Assembly (NCBI GenBank): GCA_001648575.1
Contig: LQXN01000064.1
Location: forward strand, 62,001 to 126,000
Direction of reading: 5' to 3'
Source of the DNA: Sutcliffiella horikoshii DSM 8719
Lineage (GTDB): Bacteria > Bacillota > Bacilli > Bacillales > Bacillaceae_I
Length of the DNA stretch: 64,000 nucleotides
Below are positions 1 to 8,561 of this stretch, piece by piece. The position numbers and the translations under genes are program-made. The notes under the pieces are model-generated. The model was not told where the DNA came from. It saw only the letters and a program-made list of their open reading frames with translations, and did no database searches. Every line of letters starts with the position of its first letter. Position 1 is the first letter of the stretch.

Positions 1-696
1 CAGGTTGACGGCTGCCAAGTTACAGACAGAGAATGGAGCGAGGGGTTGTTCCCCACATGGGTTGGTTGCTACAACCTTTTGTCCGTATGCTTTTGCATTT
101 GTCATATCGTTGGCATTGTCGATAAAGAAGATTCCCGGCTCAGCTGAGTAAGTTGCACAAATATTGACCAGATTCCAAAGTTCTTTTGCCTTAATCTTTC
201 TGTATACTCTCACCTTGTGACCGAGTTTCTCCCACTCTCGTACGTCTCCAACTTCTGACCATTGTTCATTATAGATAGCCATTTCGTCTTTATCGTATGC
301 TTCCACATCTGGAAAACGAAGATCAAAGTCAGAGTCGTTCTCAACAGCTTCCATAAATTCTTTGGTAAGAGTAATGGAAATGTTGGCACCTGTCAGGAAC
401 TCAGAGTTATGAACCGTGTAAGTTCCGCCTACTTTTAACTTCTGCTCCGCATCCTTGATGATGGCTTCTGTAAATCCGCCGTATCCTGGGATGTGTTTGA
501 AGTTTGTAACAGATTGGTACATCGTGATTTCTTGGTCTGTTAGCGGAGTGAACTTCAGCTTATCCTCTGCCGCTTTTTTGATACTTTCGTCATTTGTATT
601 TTCAATCAGGTAACGTAGAATTCTAGGGTTTTGCATTTTGGAGATGATGAATTCTACGATATCCGGGTGCCAGTCTGCTAGCATGATCATTTGAGC
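1..696 (-). CDS. nrdJ: Class II ribonucleotide reductase NrdJ, exon 2 (partial, runs off the window)
   Basis: This is the downstream exon of adenosylcobalamin-dependent ribonucleotide reductase, which makes deoxyribonucleotides for DNA synthesis in the cytoplasm. The open frame starts with Ala-Gln-Met-Ile-Met right after the intron and continues to the window edge for 232 codons. It contains the RNR finger-loop region, with the run NPCGEQPLAPFSVCNLAAVN near the end. Joined to exon 1 it gives 498 contiguous codons of the N-terminal and central catalytic barrel; the C-terminal part lies outside. The codon phase is kept exactly across the intron (phase 0, between codons 266 and 267). Family identity is clear; the class II assignment rests on overall similarity to NrdJ and the absence of a neighbouring small subunit. 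Confidence 0.9.
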
Positions 697-1936
697 CATT
701 TCGTTACGCCGATTCGCTTAATCGACTCTCTATGTCACCATAGAGTTCAGACCATATCTTACACTTTTTAAAGTGTCCTCGCACTTCGAATTCGCTTGAA
801 TCCTACTCTACTCACTTCTGCCATACTTCGGCATGTTTTCGATGGTCGTTGAACCTTCACCATTTGACAGGCGCTTGGCTGCTGATTATCTTTAACCGCT
901 TGTTGTTTTTAAGCATTCACGCTCACCGTTTCCAGTCACGTTGTAGCCAACAAGTCATTAATGACGCAATGTACTTTATTAAAGTTATTAAGAATGTCAT
1001 CTTCCCAGAATCTCACAATCCTATAACCGTTTTTGATGGCAATATTATTTTTGTTTTTGTCTATTTTAATTCTTCGAAGTTGCCATTCTTCAGGTTTAGG
1101 ATAAAACTTTGGGTTAGCATGCCAATAGTCTCCATCACATTCAATGATTAATCCATAGTCTTTTAAAAGAAAATCAAATTGTCTTTTTTCTAGAATAAAG
1201 GAGTATTGATAGTCAATATGTTGGTCCTGTAGAAACTTCTCCATTATTTTTTCTATTTTTGTCTTTTTAAAGACCTGATCTTCCATTTGTCTTAATGTAG
1301 CAGCCCTAATCTTTTCAATAGTTTCTCTACTATAAACACCTGTTTTACCACTGTTCCATGAAGGAGTATTATTCTGTCTTCTGGTGGCAGATGTTTTTTT
1401 GATTATTGAATTAAAATGTTCATTTTTTATATCAATTGGCATTTTCTTATGCCACTCTGCAACCTTTTGGGATTTGAGTGTTTTAGCACACTTCTTACTG
1501 CATGTCTTAGTCTGCCTATTGGAAGCTTCAAATTTGCTTGAACATACTAAGCACTCAAGTGGTTTTCCTTTTGTAGAACAACTTCTACTACAATGTAACT
1601 TTGGGATTCCTCTTCTCAACCCAACTTTGTTATTACAGAGTTCATATGAACAAATTAGTTCCTTTTCTTTATAGTAGAACTCGATTAGGTAACTCTCTAG
1701 ATTTAGACTATGATTTTTTAAAAGGTGTGATGTAAATCGGCCTTGCTTATTATGGGAAAATGAATATCCACATATTTTACATTCTTGGTTAGATTTTTTG
1801 CGTCATACGGTTTCTTCATGGCTAATCTCCTTTAAAATTATCAGATAATCAGGATGTATTTCACCATAAAAGCCCGTTAAAAGACTTTCCAGCAATTCAC
1901 GAGGTTTGTTTAGAGACGAGGCACTTAAGCTGATTT
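697..1936 (-). other. Group I self-splicing intron interrupting nrdJ
   Basis: The intron interrupts the conserved GGSRRG/AQM stretch of NrdJ. Removing 697-1936 restores an uninterrupted reading frame. The 5' exon ends in U and the intron ends in G, as group I splicing requires. An internal guide sequence at 1914-1922 (gcctcgtct on the minus strand) pairs with the last nine exon bases (agacgtggt), giving the U-G wobble at the splice site and one U-U mismatch: a good P1 helix. Core elements are recognisable. An R-like segment (gttcaacgaccatc) lies near 840-856 and an S-like segment (agatatggtctgaac) near 745-759; their GACCAT/ATGGTC strands would form P7. A segment with cagcagccaagc near 870-885 is Q-like. 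The intron carries an endonuclease reading frame between P1 and the 3' core. The subgroup was not assigned. Confidence 0.92.
936..1819 (-). pseudogene. Intron-encoded EDxHD (Vsr-like) homing endonuclease, frameshifted near its start
   Basis: The product would nick or cut intronless nrdJ alleles and so drive intron homing. The C-terminal half has the Vsr-related EDxHD pattern: a Glu in KIMEKFL, Asp in QFDFLL, then IIECDGDYWH and Asp in RIKIDKNK, followed by GYRIVRFWEDDI. Upstream are Cys-pair motifs (CKICGYSF with distal His, CSYELCNN, CSRSCSTK, CLVCSSKF) that look like small zinc-binding modules. An ATG at 1817-1819 has an excellent ribosome site (aaaggaga), but its frame is lost at a run of six A at 1795-1800. 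One extra A would join it to the long frame and give about 295 residues. As read, the intact frame has only internal TTG-type starts (for example 1619). It may be truly broken, rescued by slippage, or a sequencing indel. Confidence 0.75.
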
Positions 1937-2734
1937 ACCACGTCTTGATCCACCTTGTTCCACAAGATGCGTCAATTTTGCAATGTCATCCAACCAGGAG
2001 ACACTACCGGAGGATTTACCGTTAACCCCTCTTGCAAGCGCATTTCGTGGGCGAAGCGTTGATCCGTTTGTACCAACTCCGCCTCCGCGGCTCATGATTT
2101 CCATTACTTGTTTACGGTGTTCCGAAATTCCTTCACGGGAATCTTGTACGAACGGCATCACGTAACAGTTGAAGTAAGTTACATCTGTGTCTGCCCCAGC
2201 TCCGTATAACACTCGTCCAGCCGGTACAAAGTTCATGTTAACCAATTCATGATAGAACTTTTCAAACCATTCCTGGCGCTTCTCTTCGGTCGTTTCTACT
2301 GCTGCCAAGCCTTTTGCGTTACGTTTGGCAATTTGCTCGTAGAAGACTTCTAGAGGCTTCTCAATGACATCCAGGGATCGGACGACAACGCCCGTTTCGG
2401 CTTCACCTTGCTTTGTGAGAACTCCACGATATTCTTCTTCAATCAGGACAGAAGCTTTTTTAGTAGACCAGTCTATGTCTTGTATGTAACCAAGACCTCT
2501 AGCAGGGAATTTAGGATCTTCTTTAATTGTTAGTACAACGAAATCTCCTGCTGTAAGCGTTACTTTCTCGGTATCTTTGAATGCGTAACGATCAAGCATT
2601 ACCAGGCGGGAAACACCTTTATGTGTGGTGGTCATATCCTCTGTGATGGGGTGTACTTGAGGAAACAGGCTGATGTCCTTGTTCAAGCGTTCAATATTGA
2701 TTTTCAATTTGTTTTCATTAATAGCAATCGTCAT
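1937..2734 (-). CDS. nrdJ: Class II ribonucleotide reductase NrdJ, exon 1
   Basis: This is the N-terminal 266 codons of B12-dependent ribonucleotide reductase. Visible features are the PAGRVLYGAG motif around residue 170, YFNCYVMPF around residue 190 (containing an expected active-site cysteine), a glycine-rich stretch MSRGGGVGTNGSTLRPRN, and the terminal LTHLVEQGGSRRG, where the intron begins. The ATG at 2734 is preceded by agaggag at a normal distance. If the intron is not spliced, translation stops four codons into it after Lys-Ser-Ala, giving a 269-residue non-functional fragment. The upstream region holds paired NrdR-box-like sites, consistent with control by the ribonucleotide reductase repressor NrdR. 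Confidence 0.92.
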
Positions 2735-2834
2735 TATTACAACTCCTCTAAATCTCGTGATGAACTTTATAAAAGTGCATCATGAATTTAATTACACATA
2801 ACTTACCATACATATACCCATTTAGACAAGCATA

Positions 2835-2881
2835 ACACCCATATATAGTATGTATTTATTTTTCGACACTACTATATATTG
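2835..2881 (-). promoter_or_regulatory. Proximal pair of NrdR-box-like sites upstream of nrdJ
   Basis: Two AT-rich palindromic sites lie about 105-145 bp upstream of the nrdJ start: cccatatatagtat (core ATAGTA at 2845-2850) and cactactatatattg (core ATATTG at 2876-2881). The equivalent bases are exactly 31 bp apart, three helical turns, which is the usual geometry of NrdR box pairs (consensus near acaCwATATAwwGtgt). The motif and spacing are seen directly. NrdR binding is inferred. Confidence 0.6.
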
Positions 2882-3094
2882 ATTTTCTGCAAAAAGAATC
2901 TAAATTTGTCAAATTATAAAACCGTCAAATTAAGGAGGGATTTCAAGAAAAACGAAGATTACATTCTATTTTCAAGGCAGAATGACTTTTTTTGTCGCTT
3001 GCGCATTTTTACGAAATATAGCGAGCCTTCTATATCAACGTTTTGAGAAAATCCTTCCAATTTGGCGAAAAATATTTTTTATATTCTTCCGCTT

Positions 3095-3144
3095 ACTATT
3101 ACATATATAGTAGACCCTTTTCACTACCCCACTACATATAGTGC
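3095..3144 (-). promoter_or_regulatory. Distal pair of NrdR-box-like sites between lipM and nrdJ
   Basis: A second pair lies just past lipM: tattacatatatagtag (core ATAGTA at 3107-3112) and the near-perfect palindrome cactacatatagtg at 3130-3143 (core ATAGTG at 3138-3143). Equivalent bases are again exactly 31 bp apart. The pair is about 365 bp upstream of nrdJ. The stretch between the two pairs (about 2885-3094) shows no gene and no B12 riboswitch that I can recognise, so a long nrdJ leader or looping between the pairs is possible. Confidence 0.6.
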
Positions 3145-3150
3145 AAAACA

Positions 3151-3186
3151 AAAAGATAACGAGAAATGGAATCCTCGTTATCTTTT
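3151..3186 (-). terminator. Rho-independent terminator of lipM
   Basis: A 13-bp perfect inverted repeat (aaaagataacgag / ctcgttatctttt) with a 10-nt loop overlaps the lipM stop codon. On the minus strand it runs into a T-rich tail. It separates lipM from nrdJ. Confidence 0.8.
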
Positions 3187-4014
3187 ATAATTCCACTCGT
3201 CTGTGGAATATTTCTTTTCCATGATTGCATGGACTTCGGTTAATTCTGCTTCTGTCAGCTCATGGGGTTCAAGCGTGATGTTCAAGCCTTTTTCAAATCC
3301 CATATAGAAAGCTTTTTTGGCTTCTTCCATGGTAACCGGCGTTTCCCGAAGTGCATTGATTGCCACCGCTTTATTTTTAAAGTTCTTCTGCATCCGTTCC
3401 TTCACCCGTTCACTTGGGTAATTGAACAGACTGAAAAGTAGGTCTTCATCAATATCGAGCAGAATGGAACCGTGCTGCAAGATGACACCCTTTTGACGGG
3501 TTTGCGCACTGCCTGCAACCTTTCTCCCCTCGACCACAAGTTCATACCAGGATGGTGCATCAAAACAAACGGAAGAGCGCGGGTTCTTTAACCCTTGCTT
3601 CTCCTCTTCTGTTCTTGGAATCGCAAAGTAAGCATCAAGTCCCAGCGCCTTGAATCCTTCCAATATGCCTTCAGAAATCACTCGATATGCCTCCGTGACC
3701 GTCTGCGGCATTTCCGGATGTTCTTCAGAGACAATGACACTATAAGTCAATTCCTTGTCATGGAGGACGCCTCGTCCACCAGTTGGTCTCCTGACAAATC
3801 CCAGACCTAACTCCCTAACGCGTTCCATGTTGATTTCTTTTTCCACTTTTTGAAAATAGCCAACAGATAACGTAGGAGGGTTCCACCCGTAAAAACGAAT
3901 AGTTGGTGGAATCTTACCTTCACTGTGCCATTCTAATAGCGCTTCATCAAGCGCCATATTGAATGCAGGAGATTGATCCTTAGAATCAATGAACCTCCAG
4001 ATTTCTTTGGTCAT
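3178..4014 (-). CDS. lipM: Octanoyl-[GcvH]:protein octanoyltransferase LipM
   Basis: LipM transfers octanoyl groups from acyl carrier protein to the H protein GcvH, the first step of lipoate assembly in Bacillus. The 278-residue product has the BPL/LplA/LipB fold, with the [12 protein letters not shown] motif around residues 75-86. The catalytic Cys150 lies in [12 protein letters not shown], the same number as in B. subtilis LipM. A conserved Lys follows in [13 protein letters not shown]. The ATG at 4014 was chosen over an in-frame start 21 codons upstream because it has a tgaggt ribosome site and gives the canonical N-terminus [10 protein letters not shown]. It is divergent from yqhL and lies close to the glycine cleavage operon, whose H protein needs this modification. 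Confidence 0.93.
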   Translation of the reverse strand: MTKEIWRFIDSKDQSPAFNMALDEALLEWHSEGKIPPTIRFYGWNPPTLSVGYFQKVEKEINMERVRELGLGFVRRPTGGRGVLHDKELTYSVIVSEEHPEMPQTVTEAYRVISEGILEGFKALGLDAYFAIPRTEEEKQGLKNPRSSVCFDAPSWYELVVEGRKVAGSAQTRQKGVILQHGSILLDIDEDLLFSLFNYPSERVKERMQKNFKNKAVAINALRETPVTMEEAKKAFYMGFEKGLNITLEPHELTEAELTEVHAIMEKKYSTDEWNYKR

Positions 4015-4119
4015 ATTATGTACCTCATTTACTTCTATATGATAGATTAGTCTACCAAAACTACCTTTTGATTTCAAAGTTAAAGCTTGGCAGTTTTTTA
4101 ATGCAAATAATAGAAAAGG

Positions 4120-4148
4120 ATGACATTTCTCTTAAGCTTTAATATAAT
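4120..4148 (+). promoter_or_regulatory. SigmaA-type promoter of yqhL
   Basis: ATGACA (4120-4125) and TATAAT (4143-4148) are separated by 17 bp. The -10 lies 39 bp upstream of the yqhL TTG start. The match to the housekeeping consensus is good (five of six plus six of six). Confidence 0.65.
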
Positions 4149-4186
4149 ATACTTTGGTAGAAAAAGAAAAAGAGGGGTTGTCTAGT

Positions 4187-4567
4187 TTGGCTTTATACGT
4201 AACATTAGGAATCTTGGCAGCATTTATCGTCTATTCAGTGATCATGTTTATCTACCAACGTAAAATTCTAACAACCTTAACGGAAGAAGAATTTCGCGCT
4301 GGTTATCGTAAAGCGCAGCTGATTGATGTCCGTGAACCGAAAGAATACGACGGCGGGCACATCCTTGGCGCAAGAAACATTCCTTTGTCTCAAATGAAAA
4401 TGAGAATAAAAGAAGTACGTCAAGACCAACCAGTCTACATTTACTGCCAAAACACCATGCGCAGTGGTCGTGCAGCTCAAATGTTAAAGCGTAAAGGCTA
4501 CACGCAGCTTTACCAACTTAAGGGCGGATTCAAGCGCTGGGGCGGTAAAATCAGAACGAAAAACTAA
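4187..4567 (+). CDS. yqhL: Membrane-anchored rhodanese-like protein YqhL
   Basis: This is a single-domain rhodanese (sulfurtransferase fold) fused to an N-terminal membrane segment (residues 3-23), so the domain probably faces the cytoplasm. The active-site loop YCQNTMRSGRAA carries the expected Cys87, and LIDVREPKEYDGGHI is the typical rhodanese N-terminal motif. Sulfur donor and acceptor are unknown. The TTG start at 4187 follows agagggg and gives 126 residues, the length I recall for B. subtilis YqhL; the open frame extends further upstream without a ribosome site. It is single-gene and ends at a strong terminator shared with the convergent DinB gene. Confidence 0.85.
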   Translation: MALYVTLGILAAFIVYSVIMFIYQRKILTTLTEEEFRAGYRKAQLIDVREPKEYDGGHILGARNIPLSQMKMRIKEVRQDQPVYIYCQNTMRSGRAAQMLKRKGYTQLYQLKGGFKRWGGKIRTKN

Positions 4568-4632
4568 TTGAAGCTTTTTGTACAAGCGGCAAAAACGCAC
4601 AACAGCAAGAAATACGAAAATAGCCAATAAAT

Positions 4633-4674
4633 AAGAGCACTCTGCATATTAATGTGTAACTGCGGAGTGCTCTT
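4633..4674. terminator. Bidirectional terminator between yqhL and the dinB-family gene
   Basis: A 14-bp stem (aagagcactctgca / tgcggagtgctctt, one mismatch) with a 14-nt loop sits between two convergent genes. T-rich flanks on both strands suit termination in both directions. Confidence 0.8.
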
Positions 4675-4679
4675 TTGTA

Positions 4680-5174
4680 TTACTGGACGGTATGATTTAA
4701 TGTTTCGTTAATCTGAGCGATATGACGACGTTCATGGAATCCGATCAATTGTACCCATTGTTGTGAGGATAGGTCGCCGATCCAACGATGATTGAAGCCA
4801 TATTTATGTAGCGCTATATCGTCCACTTCCTGGATGAACATGTTCAGATTAGCCCTCGATTGCTCCAACAGGTCAACCAGTTCTGCTTTTGTGTATGGGT
4901 GTTCAGATGGTGTAATATCTTCTGGAGCTTCCACTTTATATGTTCTGTTGGCCAACATTTTTTCAAGTGGCAAATCTTTTTCTTCTACTTCGTTTTTCAC
5001 TTCGATCGCTTTTCTTAATCCATTCGTTATTTTGTTTTCAATCAAGTATAGATGCTCCACATTTTGAGAGACGGTCCAGAGGCTGTCGTGCTTTTGGTGC
5101 AGTTGTTCTTCTGAGACCCCTTTTATTAATTCCAGCAATTCTTCTCTTGCTTTATAGGTTTGCTCATAGTACAT
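4680..5174 (-). CDS. DinB/YfiT-fold metal-dependent protein
   Basis: The 164-residue protein belongs to the DinB four-helix-bundle superfamily, which includes bacillithiol-S-transferases and thiol-dependent enzymes of Firmicutes. The metal triad is visible: His41 in QNVEHL and His147 and His151 in HERRHIAQI. No membrane segment or signal peptide is present. The ATG at 5174 has a gggagg ribosome site. The specific substrate cannot be told from sequence; bacillithiol-linked detoxification is a family-level guess. It stands alone between a bidirectional terminator and a repeat-bearing intergenic region. Confidence 0.8.
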   Translation of the reverse strand: MYYEQTYKAREELLELIKGVSEEQLHQKHDSLWTVSQNVEHLYLIENKITNGLRKAIEVKNEVEEKDLPLEKMLANRTYKVEAPEDITPSEHPYTKAELVDLLEQSRANLNMFIQEVDDIALHKYGFNHRWIGDLSSQQWVQLIGFHERRHIAQINETLNHTVQ

Positions 5175-5296
5175 TTGCTTTCCCTCCCTATGTTTCTAGT
5201 TTTATCTTAAGGCTTTTTGTGGAATTTGAGAAGTGATATGTGGTGATGGAGACTGCACCTACGCAAAAGGGACTGATTCACACCAAAGCGGACGTG

Positions 5297-5436
5297 CATT
5301 ATCAGGGGGAAATTCATTTTATCCTGAATTTTTGAGATTTATCCTGAATTTTTAGAATTTATCATGAATTTTTGCGATTTATCCTGAATTTCTGAGATTT
5401 ATCCTGAAAAATCGAATTTTATCAGGAAATCGACCC
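5297..5436. repeat. Seven tandem 20-bp units
   Basis: Seven consecutive 20-bp units begin at 5297, with consensus near ATTTATCCTGAATTTTTGAG. Each keeps a TTATC(C/A)(T/G)GAA-type core in exact 20-bp register; the first and last two units are the most divergent. The array fills most of the gap between the DinB gene and the gcvPB terminator. No open frame, promoter or obvious hairpin accounts for it. Confidence 0.85.
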
Positions 5437-5510
5437 GCTTCATCAAAATTCGACACCCTCTAATTCACCAGCTAGCCAGTAACCCTAACCACTATTATTA
5501 TTCCACCAAC

Positions 5511-5539
5511 AAAAAAGAGAACAGGTCGCCCTGTCCTCT
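5511..5539 (-). terminator. Terminator of the gcvT-gcvPA-gcvPB operon
   Basis: On the minus strand a 10-bp stem (agaggacagg / cctgttctct) with a GCGA tetraloop is followed by a run of T, 19 bp past the gcvPB stop. Confidence 0.85.
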
Positions 5540-5557
5540 CTCCACACAAAGTCCTCT

Positions 5558-7024
5558 TTACGCTTCCTTCTTAAAACGCAAGACCGGCTTACGCGCTGCC
5601 AGCGTTTCATCCAATCTCTTAATCACGGTTGTATGAGGAGCTTCTTGCACCACTTCCGGATTTTCTTCCGCTTCGCGGGCAATCTGGATCATCGCTTCGA
5701 TGAAGGAATCCAATGTTTCTTTTGATTCCGTTTCTGTCGGCTCGATCATGATGCACTCTTCCACATTCAATGGGAAGTAGATGGTTGGCGGGTGATAGCC
5801 GAAATCAAGCAGGCGTTTGGCAATGTCCAAAGTACGCACACCTAGCTTCTTCTGACGCTTACCGCTCAATACGAATTCATGTTTACAATGTCTGTCAAAC
5901 GGCAGATCATAATGCTCTGCCAGACGGCGCATCATGTAGTTCGCGTTCAATACGGCATATTCCGTTACTGCTTTCAAGCCATCCGGACCCATGGAACGGA
6001 TATACGTGTAAGCACGAACATTGATGCCGAAGTTACCGTAGAACGGCTTCACGCGGCCGATAGATTGTGGACGGTCGTAATCGAATCCGAACGTGCCGTC
6101 TTCTTTTTTCACCACAAGTGGTTTTGGCAAATAAGGAATCAGATCGGATTTTACACCAACTGGTCCAGATCCCGGGCCACCGCCGCCATGAGGGCCTGTG
6201 AATGTCTTGTGCAAGTTTAAGTGAACCACATCAAAGCCCATGTCCCCAGGTCGCGCTTTGCTTAGTACTGCATTCAGGTTTGCACCGTCATAGTAAAGCT
6301 TTCCGCCTGCATCGTGAACAATGCGTGCCATTTCTAAAATATTCTCTTCAAAAAGGCCAAGTGTGTTCGGGTTGGTCAACATCAAAGCAGCCGTGTCTTC
6401 CCCTACCACTCTGCGAAGGTCTTCCAAATCCACCAATCCGTTTTCGTCGGATTTAACCGTGATTGTTTCAAGCCCAGCCACTGTTGCAGATGCCGGGTTT
6501 GTTCCGTGCGCGGAGTCAGGGACGATTACCTTTGTACGGTTTAGGTCATTGTTTGCTTCATGGAAGGCGCGGATCATCATGAGACCCGTCCACTCACCAT
6601 GAGCTCCAGCTGCTGGTTGTAGGGTCACTTCGTCCATCCCTGTGATTTCGATCAGGTGTTCTTGAAGGTCGTGCATCAATTCCAACGCACCTTGCACAGT
6701 GGACTCATCTTGTAACGGATGAATATGTGCGAATCCAAGGAAGCGTGCCACGTTTTCATTGATTTTCGGGTTGTATTTCATCGTGCAAGAACCTAGCGGG
6801 TAGAAGCCAGAGTCCACACCATGGTTACGATTGCTTAATGCTGTATAGTGGCGCATAATATCAAGTTCGGAAACTTCCGGTAGTTCCGGTGCTTCCTCGC
6901 GGATATATTCGCTTGGGAAAAGTTCAGCTAAATCTACTTCTGGTACATCGTTTTCAGGCAGGCTGTATCCGATACGACCTTCTCTGGACATTTCAAAAAT
7001 GAGTGGTTGATTTTGCTTTTTCAT
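5558..7024 (-). CDS. gcvPB: Glycine dehydrogenase (decarboxylating) subunit 2
   Basis: This is the C-terminal half of the split P-protein of the glycine cleavage system. With GcvPA it uses PLP to decarboxylate glycine and loads the aminomethyl group onto lipoyl-GcvH. The PLP lysine is Lys273 in HLNLHKTF, followed by a glycine-rich loop ([14 protein letters not shown]). Other P-protein signatures are [13 protein letters not shown] and PAAGAHGEW. Length is 488 residues, normal for the family. The ATG overlaps the gcvPA stop codon as ATGA, implying translational coupling. It is the last gene of the riboswitch-controlled operon. Confidence 0.96.
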   Translation of the reverse strand: MKKQNQPLIFEMSREGRIGYSLPENDVPEVDLAELFPSEYIREEAPELPEVSELDIMRHYTALSNRNHGVDSGFYPLGSCTMKYNPKINENVARFLGFAHIHPLQDESTVQGALELMHDLQEHLIEITGMDEVTLQPAAGAHGEWTGLMMIRAFHEANNDLNRTKVIVPDSAHGTNPASATVAGLETITVKSDENGLVDLEDLRRVVGEDTAALMLTNPNTLGLFEENILEMARIVHDAGGKLYYDGANLNAVLSKARPGDMGFDVVHLNLHKTFTGPHGGGGPGSGPVGVKSDLIPYLPKPLVVKKEDGTFGFDYDRPQSIGRVKPFYGNFGINVRAYTYIRSMGPDGLKAVTEYAVLNANYMMRRLAEHYDLPFDRHCKHEFVLSGKRQKKLGVRTLDIAKRLLDFGYHPPTIYFPLNVEECIMIEPTETESKETLDSFIEAMIQIAREAEENPEVVQEAPHTTVIKRLDETLAARKPVLRFKKEA

Positions 7025-8367
7025 TGTTGATGAGCCCCCATTTCTCTCGCTAGTGTGTCGATTTCCTCTTTAGTACGCAGTTCCGTTACCGCAAGCAACA
7101 TATGGTTTTCTAGTTCAGGATAGTACGTTCCTAAGTCATAGCCACCAATCAATCCTTTTTCGAGGAGTTTGCGATTGACTTCTTTGATCGGAGTGGACAA
7201 CTTCACCACAAACTCGTTGAAGAACGGACCGCTGAATGTTACTTCAAGCCCTGCCGCTTCCAATGAACGCTTGGCGTATTGTGCTTTTTGAATGTTTTGT
7301 ACAGCCATTTCTTTGACACCTTTTTTTCCTAGTGCAGTCATGGCAACAGAGGCAGCAAGTGCATTCAATGCCTGATTGGAACAAATATTAGAAGTAGCTT
7401 TGTCACGACGGATATGTTGTTCACGTGCTTGAAGAGTCAGAACGAATCCGCGTTGGCCTTCCTCATCCACCGTTTGTCCCACTAATCTACCAGGTACTTT
7501 ACGCATCAATTTCGTTGTGACAGCAAAGTAACCACAGTGTGGTCCGCCAAATTGTGTAGGGATACCGAACGGTTGTGCATCCCCTGTTACGATATCAGCG
7601 CCAAATTTCCCCGGAGGAGTCAAAGCACCTAGCGCCAGTGGATTAGATGAAACGACGAACATTCCTTTATCTGTATGTGCAAGCTTTTCAATCTCTTGAA
7701 GCGGTTCGATTTGACCGAAGAAATTCGGATATTGAACCATGACTGCCGCAACGTCTGAAGACATCATTTCTTCAAGTGCCGCTACATCTGTCACTCCATC
7801 CTTCGTTGGAATTTCTACCACTTCCACATATTGACCTTTTGCGTACGATGTAACCACCGCTTTTGCTTCAGGATGTACAGCACCAGAGATCAGCACTTTC
7901 TTCTTTTTTGTATGACCGCATGCAAGCATCGCAGCTTCGGCGAAGGAAGTTGGGCCATCATACATGGAGGAGTTCGCAACATCCATTCCAGTCAATTCGC
8001 AGATCATCGTCTGGAATTCAAAGATTGCCTGTAGCTCCCCTTGGGAAATTTCGGGCTGGTAAGGAGTATAGGCTGTGTAAAATTCAGAACGGGAAATGAC
8101 GTGATCTACGATGACAGGCATGTAGTGGTCATAAACGCCCGCTCCCAAGAAAGAGGCATGCTTTCTAAGATCTTTGTTTTTCGCTGCCAAGTCACTAAGT
8201 TCGCGCATCAATTCTGATTCAGATTTTGCTTTTTTGATTTTTAGTTCTCCGTCATAGCGGACGCTTTCCGGGATGTCTGAAAAAAGTTCTTCTATATTTT
8301 CTACACCGATTACTTGCAGCATTTCCTGGATGTCTTGGTCTGTCATCGGTAAATAACGATGTTTCAT
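7021..8367 (-). CDS. gcvPA: Glycine dehydrogenase (decarboxylating) subunit 1
   Basis: This is the N-terminal half of the split glycine decarboxylase P-protein, which forms a heterotetramer with GcvPB. The start at 8367 is fixed by a ggagagggg ribosome site and yields [12 protein letters not shown] with 448 residues, the length I recall for B. subtilis GcvPA; an upstream in-frame ATG lacks such a site. Typical motifs are [41 protein letters not shown] and the Ser/Thr-rich [14 protein letters not shown]. It lies 194 bp downstream of gcvT, a gap that holds a diverged palindromic element, and overlaps gcvPB by four bases. Confidence 0.96.
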   Translation of the reverse strand: MKHRYLPMTDQDIQEMLQVIGVENIEELFSDIPESVRYDGELKIKKAKSESELMRELSDLAAKNKDLRKHASFLGAGVYDHYMPVIVDHVISRSEFYTAYTPYQPEISQGELQAIFEFQTMICELTGMDVANSSMYDGPTSFAEAAMLACGHTKKKKVLISGAVHPEAKAVVTSYAKGQYVEVVEIPTKDGVTDVAALEEMMSSDVAAVMVQYPNFFGQIEPLQEIEKLAHTDKGMFVVSSNPLALGALTPPGKFGADIVTGDAQPFGIPTQFGGPHCGYFAVTTKLMRKVPGRLVGQTVDEEGQRGFVLTLQAREQHIRRDKATSNICSNQALNALAASVAMTALGKKGVKEMAVQNIQKAQYAKRSLEAAGLEVTFSGPFFNEFVVKLSTPIKEVNRKLLEKGLIGGYDLGTYYPELENHMLLAVTELRTKEEIDTLAREMGAHQQ

Positions 8368-8434
8368 GTGAGTTCCCCTCTCCGGTTCGTATTGGGTATG
8401 ATTTTTATGGCTGTTAAAAAGTAAGGTAAACATG

Positions 8435-8555
8435 GCTGTTGCCCTGATAAAAGGCTCCGTTTATCCAAAGGGCGACCTTGAAGATCCTTGGCAAAGATAG
8501 ATTGTCTTTAGCCACCTGCTTTGGTCTACGCCTTTTGATCCAAGCAACAGCTAGA
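8435..8555. repeat. Diverged palindromic repeat element in the gcvT-gcvPA gap
   Basis: The segment begins with gctgttg and ends with caacagctaga, the ends shown by the GC-rich elements near 37.4 kb and 53.6 kb. It shares internal landmarks with them in the same order (gggcgaccttga, then ggtctacgccttttg). The interior is otherwise different, less GC-rich and with its own complementary blocks (aaaggctccgtttatcc, aaagggcgaccttgaagat). It looks like an old or divergent copy lying within an operon. Confidence 0.6.
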
Positions 8556-8561
8556 TACCTG

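Noticed and set aside
849-1151. 100-residue plus-strand frame over the intron
   Set aside because: It is antisense to the endonuclease and the intron core, with no ribosome site or family match.
2735-3177. Cobalamin riboswitch ahead of nrdJ
   Set aside because: I looked for the B12-box and the expected conserved loops and did not find them; the NrdR-like boxes explain the region better.
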